Source: an uncultured Micrococcales bacterium
Lineage (GTDB): Bacteria; Actinomycetota; Actinomycetes; Actinomycetales; Microbacteriaceae
Length of the DNA: 11,372 bases
Direction: 5' to 3'
Assembly: GCA_903853515.1 (NCBI GenBank)
Contig: CAINTU010000165.1
Location: 1-11,372 of the forward strand
Below are positions 7,442-11,372 of this stretch, in pieces. The notes beneath the pieces were generated by a model that did no database searches, had not been told where the DNA came from, and saw only the letters and a list, made by a program, of their open reading frames with translations. The translations under genes were made by a program, and so were the position numbers. The stretch's first letter is position 1. Each line of letters begins with the position of its first letter.

Positions 7442-7906
7442 ATGACTTTGATTATTGGCGACCAAGCCCCAGATTTCACTCTCGTCAACCAGTTTGGTGA
7501 GAACGTGACTTTGAGCGACTTCAGAGGCAAGAAGCCAGTGGTTATGGTGTTCTACCCACTGTCGTTCTCGGGCATCTGTACTGGCGAGCTTTGCGAACTT
7601 CGCGATAATTTCGACCGTTTCGACCGCGACAACGTCGAGTTGCTTGCCATTTCGGTTGACTCAAAGTTTGTGCAAAAGATGTTCGCCGAACACGAGGGCT
7701 ATAAGTTCTCGGTTTTGGCTGACTTTTGGCCTCACGGCGGTGTTGCAAAAGATTATGGCGTGTTCATCGAAGATGCCGGCATCTCTAACCGTGCGACTTT
7801 TGTGATCGACACTAATGGTGTGTTGGTCGCCAAATTCGTTACCGCACCAGGCCAAGCGCGTTCGCTAGATGAATATGACAGGGCTCTAGAGTCTTTGCAC
7901 GTTTAG
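7442..7906 (+). CDS. ahpE: AhpE-type peroxiredoxin
   Basis: Thiol peroxidase that reduces hydrogen peroxide, organic hydroperoxides or peroxynitrite in the cytoplasm. The 154 residues form a complete thioredoxin-fold peroxiredoxin. The peroxidatic Cys46 sits in 'YPLSFSGICTGELCELRD'; 'LADFWPHGGVAKDYGVF' and 'AGISNRATFVID' closely follow Mycobacterium tuberculosis AhpE as I remember it. Unlike that protein, which has Asp at this place, a second cysteine (Cys51) lies five residues after the peroxidatic one, as in many BCP-type atypical two-Cys enzymes. The ATG at 7442 is chosen because GAAAGG (7430-7435) lies just upstream and residues 'IIGDQAPDFTL' begin the domain; an upstream in-frame GTG at 7406 would add 12 atypical residues. 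It is divergent from aceE; ahpE also lies close to aceE in mycobacteria. Confidence 0.92.
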   Translation: MTLIIGDQAPDFTLVNQFGENVTLSDFRGKKPVVMVFYPLSFSGICTGELCELRDNFDRFDRDNVELLAISVDSKFVQKMFAEHEGYKFSVLADFWPHGGVAKDYGVFIEDAGISNRATFVIDTNGVLVAKFVTAPGQARSLDEYDRALESLHV

Positions 7907-7910
7907 TTTT

Positions 7911-7919
7911 TGCTATGCT
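7911..7919 (+). promoter_or_regulatory. Candidate extended -10 element for the tRNA
   Basis: TGCTATGCT contains a TG-n extension followed by TATGCT (7914-7919), 32 nt before the mature tRNA 5' end and just after the peroxiredoxin stop. TTGCAC at 7895-7900 is a -35-like sequence but only 13 nt away, too close for normal spacing, so the element would have to work as an extended -10. Read-through from the peroxiredoxin is the alternative. Confidence 0.4.
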
Positions 7920-7951
7920 CTTCTAGTTGCAGAAATTTAGTGACACGAAGA

Positions 7952-8024
7952 GGGCCTTTAGCTCAGCTGGTAGAGCGCCACGCTTACACCGTGGATGTCA
8001 TCGGTTCGATCCCGGTAGGGCCCA
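7952..8024 (+). tRNA. tRNA-Val, anticodon UAC
   Basis: A 73-nt cloverleaf folds fully. The acceptor stem pairs GGGCCTT with AGGGCCC (one U-G pair), with discriminator A at 8024. The D stem is GCTC/GAGC. The anticodon stem is CCACG/CGTGG around the loop CTTACAC, giving anticodon TAC, which reads GUA valine codons (and probably other GUN by wobble). The T stem is ATCGG/CCGGT with loop TTCGATC. The 3' CCA is not encoded, so it must be added after transcription. It sits 45 nt after the peroxiredoxin stop and 41 nt before the permease start. Confidence 0.97.
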
Positions 8025-8053
8025 CTTTATGACCTGTGAAATCAGCCTGCGAG

Positions 8054-8059
8054 TAAGAT
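8054..8059 (+). promoter_or_regulatory. Candidate -10 element for a leaderless permease mRNA
   Basis: TAAGAT fits the TANNNT -10 pattern and ends six bases before the ATG at 8066, so its positions -12 to -7 would place transcription start exactly on the A of the start codon. No clear Shine-Dalgarno is present before this ATG. A possible -35, ATGACC at 8029-8034, is 19 nt upstream, slightly far. Leaderless transcripts are common in actinobacteria. Confidence 0.45.
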
Positions 8060-8065
8060 TTGGCT

Positions 8066-10186
8066 ATGGATTTCAATAAATACCAGCCACCGGTTCGAAC
8101 CTCACTAAGCGACTCTGAGCTTGATGCCAAAGTGAACTCTGCCAGCCAAACCGGTAACGGTGTTGAAGCCGTCATGGAACTCTTGGTAGCCCAAGAGGCT
8201 CTTCGCGCATCAGAAGACGCCGAAATTGCTGGTTGGTTGGCCGAAATGGATGCCAATGGCAGCCCTGAAGCAACTCTCGCTGCTGAGAATTACCGACGCT
8301 CGCTTGCAGGGCTCGCACCAATCGAAGCCTTAAAAACAGAGCAAGAGAGCTCAATTGAAGTCACGCCTAGCGACCCGCAGACTGATCCGATTATTGATGA
8401 CAAGCCGTTTAGCTTTCTGAACTTCAACACTCAACCAGATGAAGAACCATTTGAGGCCCCAGTCGAAGGCCAAACTGAAGAGCAAACGCAAGCGCAAGCA
8501 GAAGTGACTGCTGAAACAGAACCAGAAATCGAGATCGAGATTGGCATCGTCGAGATTGAACAAGAGGCAACTGTTGATACCGCGCACGTTGTCAGCAGCT
8601 TTGAAGACCTGATTGCAGCCAATGCCGCCGAAGAAGAAGTTTCGGCCATCGAAGAACGCGAGGCTGTAGCTCAAGTGCTTTTGGGTGCAGAGCTAGAGCC
8701 TGCACAAAACGTGACTGTTCCAACCGATAAGTTTCGCAACCGCAAGCCGGCATCCCAGTTGCTGTCTTGGCTCGCGATCAACTCAACTCTGGTGCCATTT
8801 GTCTTGGCCTGGGTGATGATGGGGCAGTTGCACTTGAGCTGGCAAGTGAGTCTTTTTGATATCACCTGTGGCTTTTTTGCAGCCGGTCTTTTAGTTTCTA
8901 TCGCGTCGCTCGCAGGCAAGCGAAGCGGCCTATCGACCCTCGTAATTTCGAGGGCGATTTTTGGTGTCGGTGGCAATCTAGCGGCGGCAATTACTATTGC
9001 AATCTCTCGCATGGCATCTATCGCGTTTATGGTTTGGCTGATCGCAGTGATTTTTGTGCACCAACCTGATTCAGCGATTTCAGATAGCCGATTGTTCAGC
9101 CTGCAGGGCCATGCCTTCTCGACAGGTCAGGCATTTGGTCTTGGCGCTTTGGCGATTGCCATTGTGGTTGCCCTGTTTGCTCAACCGGTGCAACGCTGGT
9201 TGCAAATTGTTGCTGGCGCAATCGCTTCGCTTGTGATGATCGCTTTGCTAGTCACACTTGTGACCTTGGGCTTGAAACCCCAGGGATACACGGTTAGCGA
9301 ATTTCTCGGCTCGAACTCGCTGACTGCAATCGGTCTTGTGGTCTCGGTAGTGCTCGCACTTTGGTTTACGGTAGCCCCGAATCTTGCCAAGAGCATTCCT
9401 ATGAAGGCTCGTGGCCTGCGTGTTGTTTTTTATAGCCTGCTAGTTAACTCACTTTGGCCGGCGGCCATTGGCGCTGTTGCTGTGTTAGTGCTTGCGACTA
9501 ATCCGTTGCTGCTCGCTCAATTTGAAAATCCTCTTTATGCCTTGCAGCAAAACACCGATGTGTCTAGCACCTTGATTTTGTCGGTCTTGGTGGCAACCGC
9601 TGTTTCGCTGTTGGCCTGGCTATCGAGCGCCGTTGCGGCTTTTGTGAGCGATGTGCAGGCCATCGTTTATCGAAACTCACGCGCTCTTGTCGTTTCAACC
9701 GCTGCGCTCGCTCTCGCTCTCGTTGTCGCGGCCAACTTGTGTGTTCGCGATTTTGCGACGGTCGAATATCAACTGCAACTTTTGCTTCTGGCGGCAGTTT
9801 TGACTTCAGCGTTCGCCGGCCTGTTCTTGGCAGATGTGCTTTTGCGCCGCATCGCATACCACGAGGTTTCGCTAAGCCGTTCTTATGGTTTCTATAAGCG
9901 CTTTAATCCACTCGGCATCATCACTTGGGTTTTCGCTATGGCTGTCGGGCTATGCGTTGCGCACGTCGATTTTGCGGGGCTCGAATACACCGGCTTTGCA
10001 CAGGGTCAGCTTGGGCTGAAGAATGATTTATTCAGCGCTATTGACGGAACTATGTTGGCTCTCGCAACAGGATTCGTGTTGTCGTTTGTTTTGCGCGTGC
10101 CAAATATCAAGCGCCAAGAACGTGAGGTAAAAGCGATCGAATCACGTCGCACCGCGCTGAACGACATTTTCGTTGGCAACGAATAA
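8066..10186 (+). CDS. NCS1-like (purine/cytosine permease family) 12-TM transporter with acidic N-terminal extension
   Basis: A 706-residue membrane protein. Residues 1 to about 225 are hydrophilic and mostly acidic, with a predicted helical part (33-90), then a low-complexity Glu/Gln/Pro-rich stretch (about 91-170, including 'EIEIEIGIVEIEQE') and a second acidic helix (about 177-210). Residues 231-677 contain about twelve hydrophobic segments: near 231-251, 258-282, 300-331, 355-372, 380-402, 418-436, 455-478, 502-527, 540-559, 568-593, 614-633 and 659-677. 'GKRSGLSTLVISRAIFGVGGN' (284-304) resembles the conserved NCS1 'G-R-x-G-L-x-x-x-V-x-S-R-A-x-F-G-x-x-G-N' segment, and 'LADVLLRRIAY' after TM10 fits the family's 'ADxxLRR' end. 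NCS1 proteins are usually 420-500 residues without such an extension. The substrate is unknown. An in-frame TTG at 8060 is an alternative start, but ATG at 8066 fits the -10 spacing better. Confidence 0.72.
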   Translation: MDFNKYQPPVRTSLSDSELDAKVNSASQTGNGVEAVMELLVAQEALRASEDAEIAGWLAEMDANGSPEATLAAENYRRSLAGLAPIEALKTEQESSIEVTPSDPQTDPIIDDKPFSFLNFNTQPDEEPFEAPVEGQTEEQTQAQAEVTAETEPEIEIEIGIVEIEQEATVDTAHVVSSFEDLIAANAAEEEVSAIEEREAVAQVLLGAELEPAQNVTVPTDKFRNRKPASQLLSWLAINSTLVPFVLAWVMMGQLHLSWQVSLFDITCGFFAAGLLVSIASLAGKRSGLSTLVISRAIFGVGGNLAAAITIAISRMASIAFMVWLIAVIFVHQPDSAISDSRLFSLQGHAFSTGQAFGLGALAIAIVVALFAQPVQRWLQIVAGAIASLVMIALLVTLVTLGLKPQGYTVSEFLGSNSLTAIGLVVSVVLALWFTVAPNLAKSIPMKARGLRVVFYSLLVNSLWPAAIGAVAVLVLATNPLLLAQFENPLYALQQNTDVSSTLILSVLVATAVSLLAWLSSAVAAFVSDVQAIVYRNSRALVVSTAALALALVVAANLCVRDFATVEYQLQLLLLAAVLTSAFAGLFLADVLLRRIAYHEVSLSRSYGFYKRFNPLGIITWVFAMAVGLCVAHVDFAGLEYTGFAQGQLGLKNDLFSAIDGTMLALATGFVLSFVLRVPNIKRQEREVKAIESRRTALNDIFVGNE

Positions 10187-11032
10187 ATGTCTATCGCACT
10201 TGGTTCGCTCATTGAGCAGTTCGAAAAGCGTTGGCCATTAGCTAGCGCGGTTGCCTGGGATGCGCCTGGGCTCGTAACTGGCTCACTGACTCAGTCAATC
10301 AGCCGAGTTTTGCTAACCGTCGACGTTACTGCCGCAATAGTCGCTGAGGCAATCGAGGGCGAATTTGATTTGGTGCTCGCACATCACCCATTTTTGTTGC
10401 GCCCGGTCAATAACTTGACCGAGCATTCGGCCAAAGGCAATGTGGTTAGTTCGCTAATTAAAAACAACATCGCTCTCTATTCGGCTCACACAAATGCCGA
10501 TGCTAGTTTAAGCGGCACCACTGCAACACTTGCCAAGGCGATTGGCATTAGTGATCTAAAGGGCTTCGACGCTCAGGGCAGCATCGGTACAGATCTAAGT
10601 GCAGCACTCGGGCAGGCGCAGTCGATGAGCCTCGGTGAAATCGCAGCCAACCTCGCTTCTGTTTTGCCTCAGACGGCCAGCTCGGTTCGAGTAGCCGGAT
10701 CGTTTGATCAAATCGTGAACAAGGTGGCACTTGTTGCAGGTGCGGGTGACAGTTTTGCCGACGCGGCCTACCAACTCGGGGCAGAGCTTTTTATATCTAG
10801 TGATTTGCGACACCACGTAGTTTTAGAGCTGCTCGAGCGCGCAAAAGCAGCAGGGCGAGAATTTGGTGTAATCGACATCTCGCACTGGGCCGCTGAGTGG
10901 CTTTGGCTCGAGGTGGCCGCTAGCGAGTTAGCCTCAGAAAACAGTGACCTAACTTTTCAGGTATGCGATGTGCGAACTGATGTGTGGGATTTTGTCGTTA
11001 ACCCGTCAGGCAATCAAGCCGGCCTCGCTTAG
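10187..11032 (+). CDS. Nif3/YbgI-family dinuclear metal-binding protein
   Basis: Member of the Nif3-like family (also labelled GTP cyclohydrolase 1 type 2 homologue), hexameric cytoplasmic proteins with a two-metal site and no settled physiological role. It has 281 residues, the compact form without the PII-like insertion found in longer members. Expected metal ligands are visible: His66-His67 in 'LAHHPFLL', Asp105 in 'SAHTNADAS', and His233 and Glu237 in 'DISHWAAEW'; 'SDLRHH' (205-210) matches the usual 'GDxxHH' with Ser for Gly. The ATG begins on the base right after the permease TAA (TAAATG) with no evident Shine-Dalgarno, so translation is probably coupled to the permease by reinitiation. 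Ten bases separate its stop codon's start from the end of the spacer before the zinc-ribbon gene, a frequent actinobacterial partner. Confidence 0.9.
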   Translation: MSIALGSLIEQFEKRWPLASAVAWDAPGLVTGSLTQSISRVLLTVDVTAAIVAEAIEGEFDLVLAHHPFLLRPVNNLTEHSAKGNVVSSLIKNNIALYSAHTNADASLSGTTATLAKAIGISDLKGFDAQGSIGTDLSAALGQAQSMSLGEIAANLASVLPQTASSVRVAGSFDQIVNKVALVAGAGDSFADAAYQLGAELFISSDLRHHVVLELLERAKAAGREFGVIDISHWAAEWLWLEVAASELASENSDLTFQVCDVRTDVWDFVVNPSGNQAGLA

Positions 11033-11035
11033 ATT
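11030..11035 (+). promoter_or_regulatory. Candidate -10 element overlapping the Nif3 stop codon
   Basis: TAGATT, whose first three bases are the Nif3-like gene's stop codon, ends six bases before the ATG at 11042. This is the same TANNNT-N6-ATG geometry as before the permease and would give a leaderless mRNA for the zinc-ribbon gene. No good -35 (about 11007-11012) is seen, and co-transcription from upstream is equally possible. Confidence 0.3.
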
Positions 11036-11041
11036 AGTCAC

Positions 11042-11372
11042 ATGAACATTTCAGCTGAGCAGTCTGTTGCGCTTGCCAAATTGGCCGATATCGACGAAGA
11101 AATAGCCAGCCTCAAGCATCAGATCTCACAGTTAGTGTCGGGTGCCGCGCTAGAGCAGGTGCGAGCAGACCTAATGCGCGCAAGCACAATCGTGACTGAG
11201 CTGCGCCACCGCAGCGAAGACATCGAGGCCCAGTTGGCCAGAGCAGACGCAGATTTAGAACTTGTCAAGGCGCGCATTGCCAGAGACACCGAAATGATGA
11301 ACTCGACGAGTTCGCACAAAGAGATTGAGGGGCATCAGCGCGAGTTGAGCGTGCTGACTGGCCGTGCAGCAG
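11042..11372 (+). CDS. C4-type zinc-ribbon protein (DUF164 family), C-terminus cut by window end
   Basis: The first 110 residues of a protein that is almost wholly coiled coil from residue 5 to the edge, rich in Glu, Ala, Arg and Leu in heptad-like spacing. Members of this family have an N-terminal long coiled-coil hairpin followed by a C-terminal zinc ribbon with four cysteines; they are about 240 residues and their role is unsettled. The segment 'SSHKEIEGHQRELSVL' (about 90-105) matches the family's conserved turn 'xxKExxxLQxExxxL', which supports the assignment; the ribbon itself is beyond the window. The ATG at 11042 is nine bases after the Nif3 stop and lacks a clear Shine-Dalgarno. Adjacency to a Nif3-like gene is common in actinobacteria. 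A generic coiled-coil protein is the main alternative. Confidence 0.82.
   Translation, partial: MNISAEQSVALAKLADIDEEIASLKHQISQLVSGAALEQVRADLMRASTIVTELRHRSEDIEAQLARADADLELVKARIARDTEMMNSTSSHKEIEGHQRELSVLTGRAA

Noticed and set aside
7952..8024. tRNA-Val as a possible integration (attB) site for a mobile element
   Set aside because: No integrase, no direct repeat of the tRNA 3' end and no atypical composition downstream; the following genes look like normal chromosomal genes.
8060..8068. TTG at 8060 as the permease start
   Set aside because: It adds only two residues and has no better ribosome binding site; ATG at 8066 matches the -10 spacing. It cannot be fully excluded.
8515..8570. Tandem-repeat array encoding the Glu/Ile-rich stretch of the permease extension
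   Set aside because: The peptide is low complexity, but the DNA shows only two or three imperfect hexamer-like units, not a true tandem array.

Overview
The window carries ordinary chromosomal genes of an actinobacterium. The type II fatty-acid synthase order fabD-fabH-acpP-fabF, a homodimeric-type AceE, an AhpE-type peroxiredoxin, a DUF3145-like protein and a Nif3/zinc-ribbon pair are together an actinobacterial gene set. Base composition looks moderate (roughly half G+C by eye, not computed) and intergenic gaps are short. This would fit a small-genome Microbacteriaceae member such as the freshwater Luna-type lineages; that placement is inference.

Layout. At the left edge, on the minus strand, is the N-terminal two thirds of a thymidine kinase. 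It is divergent from a DUF3145-like gene (505-972, plus) that has a near-consensus promoter at 392-420. That gene converges on a minus-strand block of five genes, read right to left: aceE (TTG start at 7281), fabD, fabH, acpP, fabF (ends at 1011). Gaps inside the block are 18-40 nt, so it is most likely one operon leading from pyruvate to acetyl-CoA to the enzymes and carrier of fatty-acid initiation and elongation. The PucR-type regulator that usually sits between aceE and fabD in actinobacteria is absent. Divergent from aceE, across a 160-nt gap, is an AhpE-like peroxiredoxin (7442-7906), followed by a tRNA-Val(UAC) at 7952-8024.

To the right, three plus-strand genes follow closely. First is a 706-residue 12-TM permease resembling the NCS1 purine/cytosine family, with an unusual acidic N-terminal extension of about 225 residues. 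A Nif3-family metal protein starts on the base right after the permease stop codon. Last is the N-terminal coiled coil of a C4-type zinc-ribbon protein, cut by the window end. The first and third of these have no convincing ribosome binding site, but each has a TANNNT hexamer exactly where a -10 element would put the transcription start on the A of the ATG, suggesting leaderless mRNAs.

I see no mobile element, CRISPR array, prophage or defence system, and no gene-free stretch longer than 300 bases. Nothing here is clearly an undescribed system. The most unusual items are the extended permease, the regulator-less aceE-fab operon and the candidate leaderless promoters.
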